A stretch of DNA of 64,000 nucleotides from Blastobasis lacticolella (GCA_905147135.1 LR990060.1:2000001-2064000), one strand, 5' to 3'; shown: positions 53,819 to 64,000, counted from the stretch's first letter. Numbers and translations are program-made. The notes: a model not told the origin generated them from the letters alone.

Positions 53819-53959
53819 TATTATTTTATATGTATTAGTGTATATTTTTGCTATTTTAAACTTAGGTATTAATGTATAGGTATTTTTATTATAACTGTAA
53901 ATATTTTATTGAACAATTAAATAAAGTTGTATCATTAGTTCACTGAAAGATATATTTGT

Positions 53960-54440
53960 AATTGTGTAGTAAATCCTATAATGATTAACAATAGTTTTAA
54001 GAACTATTTCGATGTCTTTGGTCAAGTATTTTGGCACAATAACTTCATATTTAACTGGCAGTGTAATAACGTCTTATGATTGGTTGAAATATGTACCGGC
54101 TTCCGATTTCCGGCTAAACGTTGGGTATATAAACCTAGTTGAATCAGACGAAAGGACTTTTCGCTCCAGACCAGCCACAGAGTTAAGTACAAACTTGCAT
54201 TATATTACTTTGGTGCCTATTGCTGATTTGTAATTGTTTATTTGTGTAATCTTCAGGCGATATAGCCGCTGTACTTCATTTTGCTGTTTTATTATTTTTA
54301 CAATATATTAGCATATTTCCCATGTTCATTTGTTAGCTATGACTGGTATCCTATATAAATAACTTATCTCATTTAATCTAATCTCAGTGTTTGAATGTGA
54401 ACATCCTTTCTTGAATAAATAGAAATTTATATTTAACTAA
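53960..54440 (+). promoter_or_regulatory. TATA-box and poly(A)-signal pair, possible solo LTR
   Basis: 'gggtatataaacc' (TATA at about 54126-54133), an initiator-like 'atcagac' about 20 bp on, and AATAAA at 54414-54419 form the order expected of an LTR. The 73-aa frame across it is not recognised. Direct repeats and LTR ends were not identified. Confidence 0.3.
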
Positions 54441-54559
54441 TGTGCCCTATTTTTCATTTCATTCAACTTTCTAACCTTAGTTACTAGGCCAACCTAACTC
54501 ATATCCCCTAAATACTTAAATTCACACATTAGATCGGTACACTCTATCTATTTTTCTAA

Positions 54560-54960
54560 CACAGGCAACAAAAATGCAGAACCGCATCTTGTGTGTGGAG
54601 TCACATAGGTGCTTGAATGCATCCGTAAGAAGAATGAACGGTATGGTGGACAAATGCATTATTTTTTGCTTCTTGAAGGATATCCTGTATAAGGATGTCG
54701 CTATCTACCTCATAGACAAATTTGCTTGTATCTTGTTGGCGTGAAATTATATGCATGCAATTGCATAAGGCTGTCGCCTGTCGCTATCTACTTCATAGAC
54801 ATAATTGCTTGTATCTTGTAAAATTATATGCCTGTAATTGCGTTGGCTACCTTCCGACTGGATCATACGATAATGCTTGCATCCGACTACATGATCGGAT
54901 GCAAGCATTATTAGTTTGCACCAGAAATAGATAAAGCAGTAGTATTCACCCAGGCGGAAT
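54560..54960. repeat. Repeat with internal duplication and strong hairpin
   Basis: 'ggcaacaaaaatgcagaacc' and 'agaaatagataaagcagtag' are shared with 62125-62520. 'cgctatctac-tcatagaca' and 'ttgcttgtatcttgt' occur twice (about 54700 and 54785), 85 bp apart. Ends unknown. Confidence 0.6.
54870..54911. repeat. Perfect 17-bp inverted repeat, 8-nt loop
   Basis: Arms 'ataatgcttgcatccga' (54870-54886) and its exact reverse complement (54895-54911) around 'ctacatga'. Confidence 0.95.
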
Positions 54961-55139
54961 TTTAGAATGGGTGCTATAATAAAATAATTCTTCAATTTGT
55001 TCAATTTGAATATTATTTTACCTTTGATTTTACTTATAAATTGTATCCAGTTTTAAGTTTATATGTTTATTTTATGGTTTTGTATATATATTTAGTATGT
55101 GCTTCCGGACTATAGTTGCATAAATGTATATCCCTCCTC

Positions 55140-55230
55140 CTTTTTACTCAAGTAGTTTTGTATTTTTTGTCTTTCTTTTCCTGCACCGCCTACCTTTCTC
55201 AGGCTTAGATTATCCCGGTTGACTGGTAGA
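55140..55230 (+). mobile_element. LINE 3' tail, left part (split by the jockey-like LINE)
   Basis: 'ggcttagattatcccggttg', then 'actggtaga', continues after the insertion as 'ctggtagataagac', 'ttaagtgcgccactgtactt', 'ttgtgcataaag' and (AATAA)n to about 59800. GACTGGTAGA...TTAAGTxCGCC...GTGCAATAAAG is a common lepidopteran LINE ending. Confidence 0.65.
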
Positions 55231-55476
55231 TTTTTTTTTTCTTTTTTTTTTTTTTATTAAGATGTTCTACCTATTTGACAAGTAGGTAGAGCATTGCAAT
55301 TACAATCTAGCCTAAAGACTAATAAGTAATTTAAATTTAACATAATTTGCTAGGTTAGAATAATATAAGAATGTGTCCATTAACACCTTTTCTTATTGTC
55401 TCTATTAAGGGGAAGACACATTGTTATTGTGTTTTTTGCAGTAAGTACTCATCGCACTACTTATCACTAATATTCA

Positions 55477-58137
55477 CTACACTAACTCAAAAGGTTTTGT
55501 CCTTTTTAGTCTTCGCACTATGTTCGTGTTGTCAAGGAGCTGGATAGCCTCGACATTCACATGATGATGAAGCCTTCTTTCATGGGCTTCGGCGTGTTTT
55601 TTAATTATAGTTGCAACAAGATCCACATTGAGGTCCCGGTGAAGATCATTGTTTCTAATGTACCAGGGCGCATTTACAATGTCCCTCAGTACTTTGTTTT
55701 GAAAGCGTTGTATCATCTGTGTGTTGCTTTGTTTGGTACAGTCCCATAGCTGAATACCATAAGTCCATACTGGCATTAGGACTTGTTTGTACAAAAGTAG
55801 TTTGTTGTGTACTGATAAAGAAGAATGCTTTCCAAGTAGCCAGTACATATTTTTATAGCGAAGTTCTAATTCGTCGCGTTTCTTTTTGACATGAGCTTTC
55901 CAGCGAAGCTTTGCGTCTAAGGTCATGCCTAAATATTTAGCTGTGTTTTTGTGCGGTATTGCTTGATTGTTTATAAATACCGGATGATAAGACGGTCTTT
56001 TGTTAGTAAAATCGACATGAATCGATTTTGACTCATTCAGTTTGATTCGCCACTTCACTGTCCAATCAAATATAGTGTTGATAGCTGTTTGCAGTTTCGT
56101 TACTGCTTCTTCTTGAGTGGACCCTGTAGCCATGATAGCCGTATCATCCGCAAAGGTTGCAATGATGTTATTTTTTAGTTCTGGGATATCACAAGTGTAT
56201 AATAAATACAACATCGGACCTAGGACGCTTCCTTGTGGTACTCATGCTTTTATGTACTTAAGTTCTGAATATTCCTCATCCTGTCTAACTCGAAACATTC
56301 TCTGCGTAAGATAAGATTCCAGAATATCTGCAAACTGCTTCGGAAGTTTATGTCTTATTTTGTGCATAAGACCTTCATGCCAAACCTTATCAAATGCTTG
56401 TGCCACGTCTAGGAAAACAGTAGAACAGACTTTATTTTCTTCTAATGTTTTTTCTATTAAACTAGTTATTCTGTGCACTTGATCGATTGTTGAATGCTTC
56501 TCCCTAAATCCAAACTGATAATCAGGGATAAGCTTTCTTTCTTCTATTATGGGGCTCAGTCGTCTTAATAGGAGCTTTTCGAAGAACTTTGACATAACTG
56601 GCAATAGAGAAATTGGTCTATAGGATGTTATTTCCTGAGGTGGTTTTCCAGGTTTCGGTATCATAATGATTTCTGCAACTTTCCACATATCAGGCACGTA
56701 TTTTAGTCTAAACGAAGCATTGATAAGGGTGGTAAGTTTTACGGTGGCTTTACGTGGAAGATTTTGGAGAATTTCGCCCGTAATTAGATCAAAGCCAGGA
56801 GCTTTATTTTTCTTTAAGCGTTTTATCTCATTCTGAACCTCTTTAGGGGTAACGAGTTTTATTTCTAATCTATCATTACAAGATGCTTCCTCCAGTTCTG
56901 TGTTCTCAGAGTTATGCATGTTAGGTTGGAATATTTGTTCCAGGTGATTAGCAAATCTAATAGCTTTTTGTTTATTATTTATGGCCCACCCCCCATTAGT
57001 TTCTTTAATGGGAGGTATGTGTAAGGTTGGCGTCTTTATGTGCTTTATAGTTTTCCACAAGGAGTAATCAGTTGTGCGATCACTTGTTAACTTTCTTAGG
57101 TAGATATTCGTAGATTCATCACGAAAGTTCTGAATTTCTTCCCTTAGTTTTTTTGTTAAGTAGTTTAGCCGCGTTTTGTCCACGGGATATCTACTTTGTT
57201 GCCATTTGCGTCTTTGCTTTCTCTTTTCTTTAAGGAGGTTTAGAATTTCGGCTGGATAGCAGTTACCTTCTGATCTCTTCTTCACTGTTGGTGTATTTTT
57301 AAAGGCACATTGCTGTATATTTGTAATGAATTTACTTAGATCTGTATCTAGCTCTTGTGGACTTTTTAAAGAAACATTAAGTTCAGTAATAGAGTCTAGA
57401 TCATGTTTAAAGCTTTCCCAGTCGGTTTTCTTGTTTGACAGGGTAACATTGCTCTCTTTTAGTATTATGCTCTCACTAAGAGTCAAAATTATTGGCAAGT
57501 GATCTGAGCTCATTTCATATCCTTCCTCAATGTGAAGAAAACTAGTTGGTATATTTTTACATATAAAAAAGTCAATGAGGTCTGGGACTTTATTACGATC
57601 AGTGGGCCAATACGTTGGTTTTGCGGTTGATATTACGCCACAATTCATATATCTAGTAGCATAAAGAAGCTCTTTCCCTTTAGTTGTAGTTAATCTTGAT
57701 CCCCAGTGGATGTGTTTAGCATTAAAATCACCTCCAAGTATGAATCTGTTACCTAGATTGTATAGAAGGTTTTTATACTGTTCGCGTTTTAGGGAATACT
57801 TTGGTGGACAGTATATGGCGGAAATGGTAACAGGGTAACGTTTAGTTCTTACACAAACAGCCACTGTTTGTATAGCCTGTTCCTCACATTTATGCTCTTC
57901 GTAATGGTAAATATTTTCTTTTATTATGACAGTGCTTCCTCCCCTTGCAGTGTTATCAGGGTGTAAAGCATGATAGACTTTATAGTCTTTGATTTTTATA
58001 AACGACTCTCTGGTGCAATGGGATTCTGATATTAGGCAAATATCAATATTGTTTGTGCTTAGAACCACTTGTAACTCATTTAGATGTTTTGCGAGCCCAT
58101 TCGCATTCCATGCCATAATTTTGAGTCCCATAGTCAT
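55477..58137 (-). pseudogene. Jockey-like ORF2: endonuclease and reverse transcriptase, one nonsense codon
   Basis: 886 codons with one internal TGA at 56244-56242 (codon 632). Before it: AP-like endonuclease with N11, E38, GGDFN (135-139) and SDH (211-213); RT blocks YRPISLLPVMSKF, FGFREKHST and FLDVAQAFDKVW. The TGA falls at the first glycine of the conserved GVPQGS block; VPQGSVLGP follows in the same frame, then FADD (662-665) and the C-terminal region to the stop at 55477. No RNase H domain. A GGA-to-TGA change would explain it. The endonuclease and RT would make the cDNA by target-primed reverse transcription; as it stands translation ends before FADD. Confidence 0.93.
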
Positions 58138-59486
58138 TTCCCTTGTTTGGATGTAGCAGTTTTAGTGCTGTTTTCAAGTTTCTTTAACCTTTTATCAAAT
58201 GAGGTTAAAAGATCTAAAATTCTATTAATCTTTGAATCTGTATTGGAGCTAGCAGATGATGGATTGGAGCTAGACTGTTGAGACGGTTGGGCTCCCTTTG
58301 TAACTTGTGCAAATGACAGGCTTTTGGTGACCTGCTTGCCCATATGATTTTGGTCCATTGTCTTCTTGCTTTTATTGGTATTGAATGCTGGACCGGATGT
58401 AGTTGTTACATTTTTCTTTATAGTTTTGTTTTTTAAAAACTGTAGTTCTTTAGCTACAATACACCCTCTGTAACTTGCCGGGTGAGGTTCGCCACAATGA
58501 ACGCACTTTGGCTTGTCATCTGCTGGTTTATTACAGTCTTTAGTTAAATGCTTTCCTGTACACTTAACACACCTTGGTTCTTTTGAACAGTATTTTTGGG
58601 TATGACCATAGGCTTGACACCGTTTACATTGCGGTATGAGCTTGGATGTTTTTAGTGGTTGAATATCAACTTTGCAGCCCAGTATAGACCTTATGTTATA
58701 AATATTATTTATGTCTTCATCTTTTTGGAACGAAAGCATAAACATGTTAAGCGGTTGCTTATTTCTCCAGCTGAGTTTGTTGACCGCTTCGTTAATTTTA
58801 TATCCCTTGTTATTAAGGTCTTCCACGATTCTTTCTGGAGTACACGACGAATGGAGGTTTTTGGCCATTTCCCTTATCGGTCGGTCCTGTTTATTCTCGT
58901 AGGAGTGCCACAGGCACTTGTTCGCAAGCAACAGTTCGGTAATTGCTCTGTACGAGTTTTCATTATTTGCATTTATCTTTGCGGTGTCGCCATTCAACAT
59001 TTTTATGATAAACGTGTCTTTGTTTATACTTGCCGAAAGGAGATCATAGAATTTCTGGTAGTTCATGATATTTTCGACAACTATGGGCGGAGGAAGTGGA
59101 ACTTTTTTCACTTTCTCTTCTTTAGTGGTTCCGTCGGAATTGGATCCTTCTTGTGGTGGAGGGGAGTGTGTTGTGTTCAGTTTCCTTTTCTTACGACTAA
59201 TTTTCCGTACCCACTCAGTTTCTTTGGCCAATTCCTCTTCATCTGTCTCATACTGCTTTTGGTGTTTGCCAGTATCAGTACTTACAGTGGTTAAGGATAT
59301 CTGTTCCTGGAGTAGAATGTTTTGCTCCTGAGTCTTCTTTAATTCTAGTTGCAGAGTTTCTACTTGCTTGCTAAGGTCGCGTACCAAACTTTCGAATTTC
59401 TCACGATTACTTTTTTCTTCGGAGTAATGGTTGTATAACAGAAATTCATTTTCTGTTTTAAGTTTTATTGGACTTTTGCCAGCCAT
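58134..59486 (-). CDS. Jockey-like ORF1: Gag-like nucleic-acid-binding protein
   Basis: An intact 450-aa frame. Coiled coil at about 24-65; charged, lysine-rich region to about 125; a globular region at 130-285 (the PRE_C2HC-type domain position); then three zinc knuckles: CKRCQAYGHTQKYC (287-300), CVKCTGKHLTKDC (306-318) and CVHC...H...C (328-342); a serine-rich tail. This is the usual jockey-clade ORF1, binding element RNA. Its stop overlaps the ORF2 start in ATGA (58137-58134), which suggests coupled termination and re-initiation. Confidence 0.93.
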   Translation of the reverse strand: MAGKSPIKLKTENEFLLYNHYSEEKSNREKFESLVRDLSKQVETLQLELKKTQEQNILLQEQISLTTVSTDTGKHQKQYETDEEELAKETEWVRKISRKKRKLNTTHSPPPQEGSNSDGTTKEEKVKKVPLPPPIVVENIMNYQKFYDLLSASINKDTFIIKMLNGDTAKINANNENSYRAITELLLANKCLWHSYENKQDRPIREMAKNLHSSCTPERIVEDLNNKGYKINEAVNKLSWRNKQPLNMFMLSFQKDEDINNIYNIRSILGCKVDIQPLKTSKLIPQCKRCQAYGHTQKYCSKEPRCVKCTGKHLTKDCNKPADDKPKCVHCGEPHPASYRGCIVAKELQFLKNKTIKKNVTTTSGPAFNTNKSKKTMDQNHMGKQVTKSLSFAQVTKGAQPSQQSSSNPSSASSNTDSKINRILDLLTSFDKRLKKLENSTKTATSKQGK

Positions 59487-59710
59487 AATTGATCACTAAA
59501 TTGATATAACTGCGCCTTTATAATGATTTGAATTACACAACATTACACCGAACGTTTGTGATTCACGCACAATAACTGGGTCATCGCGGCCGTAGCCGAG
59601 TAGACGACGCGGAGTAGGCTGCAGCGTCAGCGCTTTACGCGAGCACGAAACTAGCGCAAAAGCGTCTGCGCAGCGACTATACTCGACGGAAGTCGAACAA
59701 ACACTCACTG
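59487..59710 (-). promoter_or_regulatory. 5' leader of the jockey-like LINE, likely internal promoter
   Basis: CG-rich leader; on the minus strand the element begins CAGTGAGTG, close to the arthropod initiator (TCAGT) from which TATA-less LINE promoters start at +1. A downstream promoter element was not convincingly found. Confidence 0.4.
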
Positions 59711-59800
59711 GACTGGTAGACTGGTAGATAAGACTATTTTAGCTTTAAGTGCGCCACTGTACTTTTGTGCATAAAGATTTAATAAATAAATAAATAATAC
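59711..59800 (+). mobile_element. LINE 3' tail, right part, ending (AATA)n
   Basis: Continuation of the tail at 55140-55230: 'ttaagtgcgccactgtactt', 'ttgtgcataaag', then 'aataaataaataaataata'. Confidence 0.65.
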
Positions 59801-60617
59801 ACTTGTTTGTTACCACGACCACATGCATGGTACCCAATACTATCATCAATTTGAGCCGACCCCGTAATTGAGGCATCGGTGATTAAACGTTCTAAAACAA
59901 ACCCTAACAAAATGCTGTCAAGTTTATTATCATTTCAATTAGCGATGAAAATTGAATTCCTCCGATTTGATTAGGTTTGGTGTTTCGACAATAAATATTA
60001 TCTTTGTGTAAACAAGGGCTGAGTTGGACGACGATATTGTTTGGTTGGAACTCGGATCTGGGACTTCATTTACCACTTTCTTCTTACGGTAAATGATGGT
60101 GTTTTCCAGATTTATATAAATATTTAACAACAACAACATGTCTAGATATACCTACTTTACTTTACTAAATAAACATTAAACCTAAATCTAGATTGACGAC
60201 CTGAGTGGTTCTGTTTGTTAATATTGGTCATTAATGCCTAGACTTGTTTATTTATTGTATGGCATACATACTGAAAAAGAAATTAAATAGTAAGATTATA
60301 TGCTCTTAGGTAATTGAGAGCATCGCTCGCAAGGACTTTAAACAATTTCTTTTTATTATGTAAGGAGATAAAAAAGGAGATGAAGAAGTAGATAATTAGT
60401 GTTAAACCAGGTATAACTATGTTTTAATAATAACTGTTTGATTCAACTTATTTTCATTTTTACGGTTTTTGTATCTAGAATCTGGTTTTCCATTTTGGCT
60501 CTGATGTTGCAGCCTTGGGAATGAGTAAGTTATCATTATTGAAGAAGATTAATAGGCTTTGACCTAATCTCTTCCTCAATTATTATTGCATTTAATTTAA
60601 ATAATTTCATAAAAATA
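59801..60617. other. Spacer with a SINE family 2 scrap
   Basis: 'gacgacctgagtggttctgt' at 60194-60213 resembles the SINE family 2 head, but the B box is absent. Otherwise AT-rich with nothing recognised. Confidence 0.4.
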
Positions 60618-60790
60618 TTCATCTTGGGACTTGTTGTCAATATTCCGGTTGTGCTCTCGCGAACGAGGGCCCGGTAGCCTAGACCATGACTCATGATTTT
60701 ACTTGTCTTTCCATCCTTTCTGACTTGAATCACGGTTACTCATTCAGTCGCCTGAATGTGCAGGTAACCTCACGCTATTTTCGCTCATTG
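60618..60790 (-). mobile_element. SINE family 1 fragment
   Basis: 'ccggttgtgctctcgcgaac', 'gagggcccggtagcctagac', 'cattcagtcgcctgaatgtg' and 'caggtaacctcacg' in minus orientation; an internal deletion removes part of the body and the head is lost. Confidence 0.7.
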
Positions 60791-61246
60791 TAATTTAAGC
60801 TATTCCTTACTGGCTCTTTGTTTATTCGGTAAACAATTTCCAGCCGCTCTAGGAAACCAGCTCCCTTATTTATACCTAATAATAACCTTTCCGCTGAGAG
60901 CTTCGTTAATTTCAGAGTAAACAATTATTATTGTGGATACTCATGCTAAAGATAGAAGATACTTTTGATTAAGTATTGTGTCGTTTTTGTTTACGTTTAG
61001 TCAAAGTGGTTTCTTTTATTTAAATAGAGGTGCAAATGAAACTTACGTTTTATTTATTTATTCTCATAAGGCTTTCCTCCAATTTGGGTGTATCTTAGAC
61101 AAGTTCTTTTGACATGTAAGATACTACCCTACCCTTGTCTTTACTTATGAATCTTTCTTTTGAATCACTCTATCTATTGTTGAAAACCACTTAAAAATCG
61201 ACTTTAATTAGACAATTATTTATACTTCTAGTATATGGTCTCCTCA
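60791..61246. other. Spacer, nothing recognised
   Basis: AT-rich; no features supported. Confidence 0.4.
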
Positions 61247-61480
61247 AAAATTCAAAATTCAATTCAAAATTCAAAATTTCTTTATGGATTAGGACATTGA
61301 ATATCTCTTTCAATCGTCAAAAAGAAGAGGGGTAGGAAAGTAGGAAGGAAACACACAGTGACACGCTGACCACCCTACGGCCGCAGCAAACCCACCCTAC
61401 GCCAACCACGACCGGACCGTGTTCGACAATGCCAGGCAGAGCCGGACCGCGTCTTACAAATAGGATTGACACCACGGTTA
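61247..61480 (-). mobile_element. LINE 3' end with (AATTCAA)n tail
   Basis: 'aaaattcaattcaaaattca' followed by 'aaatttctttatggattagg' is a LINE tail read on the minus strand. The remainder ('acacgctgaccaccctacgg', 'gccggaccgcg') is its GC-richer 3' UTR. Confidence 0.55.
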
Positions 61481-61773
61481 TGATTATTTTAGAGTCGATA
61501 TTTCAAAGCGGCTGCATTTTCATGATCCGTGGTACAATACTACCGACTAATCTGGTGGCGAATATATTATAGCGAAACAGAAACGCAGAGAACGAATGTT
61601 TCACAAAGCCAATACGATTACATTATAGTTAATTAATTTGGAATTACAGAATTACACCATCGCTTTTAATATTTCATTATGCTATAATAATGTTGTGAAT
61701 TATGGCGTATAGGTACTTCACAGTTGTAATAATAAGAAATTGTTCAGTGGAGCGATTATAGAACATAATCATA
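61481..61773. other. Spacer, nothing recognised
   Basis: AT-rich; the LINE fragment that follows begins near 61774 or slightly upstream. Confidence 0.35.
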
Positions 61774-61968
61774 ATGAAACGACCCAGAAAAACATTTACT
61801 GATCAGATCAGTAATGTTCTCAAAAAAGCTGGGGTGCGAAGTGGCGAGAATAAAACGATATGTATGAAAAGAGTTGTGGATATATGCGAGGCTTGGGAGT
61901 TGTGTCAGGACAGAGCAAAGTGGCGGTCCATAGCCTCTGCCTACCCCACCTGTGGGACACAGGCGTGA
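61774..61968 (+). pseudogene. LINE reverse transcriptase C-terminal remnant
   Basis: A 64-aa frame: RPRKTFTDQISNVLKKAGVR, then CMKRVVDICEAWELCQDRAK and W-x-S-I-x-SAYP near the end. RPxKTFxDQI...C-M-x-R-x-M-D-V-x-E-A-x-x-x-CQDRxxWxSxxSAYP is a repeated ending of a lepidopteran LINE family; followed by 'gcgtgagctttatgtatgta'. 5'-truncated. Same family as 1085-1235. Confidence 0.7.
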
Positions 61969-62029
61969 GCTTTATGTATGTATTTATGCCTTTCCGCCTT
62001 CCAGGCACAAGAAGCGGGCAGTCGCCTTA

Positions 62030-62447
62030 ATTTTTTTTAAGTACAGGACGCGGACAGGCTACCTGATGGTGTGCAGTAAACTGTCGCCCATAACATCTAC
62101 GATTCATGCATGTAGGTTGAAGGCAACAAAAATGCAGAACCGTTGCGTGCGTCAAGACTAAGAGCAGTGCCTTATGGTTGTAACTGGGCTGGCTACCTTA
62201 TCCTTCAAACCGTTAACCTTTTAAGAGAGGTAGGGCATAGCGGGGAATCCCGTTCGAGTTGGAGCCGCCCGACTGGGGAAATACCTCCACCAGACAGAAT
62301 ACCGCAGCTAAACTACTCTTTTAAATAGTAGAGGTGGGCACCGCATTGGCGATACTATTGGTGTTACTAATGTCTATAGGCAGTGGTGACCACTTTCCAT
62401 CAGGTCGCCCACTTGCCTGTTTGCCTACCGTATGACATAAAAAAAAC
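62030..62447 (+). repeat. Mosaic of LINE-tail modules
   Basis: 62035-62115 holds LINE-tail antisense sequence ('acaggctacctgatggtgtg'), 62125-62160 the 'aggcaacaaaaatgcagaac' motif shared with 54560, 62228-62330 the 'ggtagggcatagcgggg' module, and 62325-62447 a T1 tail ending in A7. The last two are fused as at 7165-7545. Confidence 0.6.
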
Positions 62448-63720
62448 CAGAACACAACAATGCCAAGCATTGTTACATGGTGGCAGAAATATATAAGGCG
62501 GTGGTACCCACCCAGTCGGAATACTCAGGCTCGACAGACTCCTACCACTTGATAAAATTCATGTCGAAGATTTAGCAGCTATATGCTCAAACAGCTTTGG
62601 CTCCACCTTTCTAAGGCGAAGGCTGAATAGAATGTTCTGCTTTTGACAGTACAATCTAAACTACGTTAAGGCCAGATTCGAGTGAATAGGCTGATTCTTG
62701 ACAAGCATGCCCGCTAGTGTGATCCCCTAACAGAATAACCTTCAAGCTCAAAATCCGCGTGAGCACAACTGTGACAAAACTCTCCTTGTTAGTGACCTAA
62801 ATTATAATATAAGTAAGAATTTCAAAGTGGACCGTCCTAAATGCGTAATATAAGTTTAACATCTTCCGGATGACCAGCATGCGATTATGCGGACCTATAT
62901 CATACACTCTTTGGATAAATCCAACAGGAAATCCACGATAAAACGTAGATACGTACGTGGGTATGCGTGGATTCCTTTCACGTAGGGAATGCATTGTAAG
63001 CGGTAGTGGTATTTTCTCGCTTTGGTAGTTGCATTAGCTACATACTGAAGATTTAATAAGTGTACCAGAGTACCAAGAACGCGTTCAGTTGCATTTCGAT
63101 GGGTGTACGAAGTAGTTACATGACCTCATTCGGCCGGCCCCTTTCCACTAACAGGAGACGCAGTCCGACCTAGCTCTGTAAGCGAGAGAATAGGCTGTTC
63201 CTCGACAGGCATGCTCCATCATCGGCCGCATCGTCACTTACCCCCAGGTGAGAGAGCGGTCAAATGACTGGCTATTATATACAAAAAAACGCCTCCATGA
63301 TTAGTTAATTTCGTTCATTTTGGCGAACGCAAAATGCCGATCGCCATGAGTATTTCAGGGACCCTGTGCCTTCGCGTGCATTTTGAGACCTCATAGTAAA
63401 GTTTCTGAATGCAGGTGTAAGTAATTGAGCAAACGACTTCCCGCGAATCGAGACCCGCCCGCTCCCTTCCCGTCAGCAATATCTACAACAAAGCCCAAAG
63501 GAGGTAGGTAGGTACGTCCGTCCGACTACCTCATTTTGCGATGACGAAGCACTATTAATCTATATTCGTCCCTCTGCATCATGGCTGGTTATTAGAATTT
63601 ATTATTTACATGACCCAAAGGGAAAATCCTGTTGTTTATGGAGGTTTAGCTTTTTGTAGCACGGATACTCGTAAATCACCTGGATCTGCACTTATTTTGA
63701 CCTAGTTTTTTTTTTAGTTC
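62448..63720. other. Spacer with repeat scraps, no gene
   Basis: 62450-62540 ('tgccaagcattgttaca', 'agaaatatataaggcggtgg', 'acccacccagtcgga') resembles 54900-54955. Short frames (62797-62994) are unsupported. Confidence 0.4.
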
Positions 63721-63721
63721 A

Positions 63722-63910
63722 AGCGTCGGCCTTATGGCTAACGGGTAAGTCTCGTAAGCGAAAGGTACCGAGTTCGAATCCCAGTGCCGCCATGTATCTA
63801 CTAATTACTTTTTCTGAGTTAAAACACCAACCGTTGCTCTCACGGTGAGGGAAAACATCGTGAGGAAACCTGTACATTCAGGCGGCTGAATGTGTAATAC
63901 GAGTGTATCA
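63722..63910 (+). mobile_element. SINE family 1, head and middle
   Basis: 'gcgtcggccttatggctaac', 'gggtaagtctcgtaagcg', 'accgagttcgaatcccagtg' (B box), 'ttgctctcacggtgagggaa', 'aacatcgtgaggaaacc' and 'ggcggctgaatgtgtaata'. It then breaks off. Confidence 0.8.
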
Positions 63911-64000
63911 GAGTTATCAGCGAGTACGTATAATTGACTTGACTGTGTCTTGTGTGTGTTGTGAATTTGTTTAATAAGCTATTGAATCGGTACTCCAACA

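Larger units (their letters stand above)
55231..59710 (-). mobile_element. Jockey-like LINE, nearly intact, 4.5 kb
   Basis: Minus-strand element with about 224 nt of 5' leader, ORF1, ORF2 (ATGA overlap), 3' UTR and a 25-nt A-rich tail (55231-55255). The direct repeat 'gactggtaga' flanks it (55221-55230 and 59711-59720). A second overlapping copy of this 10-mer at 59719-59728 leaves the 5' end uncertain by 8 bp. It is inserted in an older LINE tail. One in-frame stop in the RT domain is the only coding defect seen. Confidence 0.92.

Noticed and set aside
58659..59294. 211-aa plus-strand ORF
   Set aside because: Shadow of the jockey-like ORF1 on the other strand.

Overview
The window looks like a moth or butterfly (Lepidoptera) chromosome segment, AT-rich and packed with transposable elements. 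This rests on three things: the only complete host gene is a ZAD-type C2H2 zinc-finger gene (an arthropod-specific architecture); dispersed tRNA-derived SINEs have GATGAT-type tails; and LINE 3' ends, Helitron-like ends and TAGGTACCTA-rich spacers are of kinds common in lepidopteran genomes. Species and chromosome cannot be told from sequence alone.

Layout. 1-2550: spacer with old SINE/LINE debris and one weak first-exon candidate. 2554-6960: a minus-strand, APE-type LINE (ORF1 with a coiled coil and an SGNH-like domain; ORF2 broken by frameshifts), with a duplicated 3' end. 7160-16420: dense SINE, LINE-tail and MITE debris, a 104-bp tandem repeat and a perfect 19-bp hairpin. 17251-18639: the ZAD zinc-finger gene. 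20360-28923: three hAT-like non-autonomous elements, each with an exact 8-bp target-site duplication (TSD), and a Helitron-like element with an 11-bp minisatellite nested in a SINE-like copy. 31606-43154: a nested block with two tandem non-autonomous LTR elements (E1, 4.9 kb, 381-bp LTRs; E2, 5.8 kb, 654-bp LTRs) inside a (TA)n tract that seems to belong to a Helitron-like element, which also carries a fourth hAT element. 43155-52640: more SINE/LINE tails, a 5S-rRNA-like fragment and foldback elements. 52730-53818: the C-terminal end of a retroelement ORF with a restriction-like endonuclease domain. 55231-59710: an almost intact jockey-like LINE with ATGA-coupled ORFs, poly(A) tail and TSD, inactivated by one in-frame TGA in the RT domain. 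59800-64000: old LINE/SINE tails.

How it fits together. There is no operon-like or pathway-like organisation. Apart from the zinc-finger gene, recognisable coding sequence belongs to mobile elements. The non-autonomous elements (SINEs, hAT-like MITEs, Helitron-like copies, LTR elements) would depend on enzymes encoded elsewhere; candidate partners inside the window are broken. The most unusual structure is the tandem E1/E2 pair: two related but distinct LTR elements without gag-pol, with nearly identical LTRs (recent insertion), inserted side by side in one TA microsatellite.

Limits. All repeat boundaries were read by eye. TSDs and terminal inverted repeats (TIRs) given as exact were checked base by base; other boundaries are approximate. 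No database comparison was possible, so family names are from recalled hallmarks.
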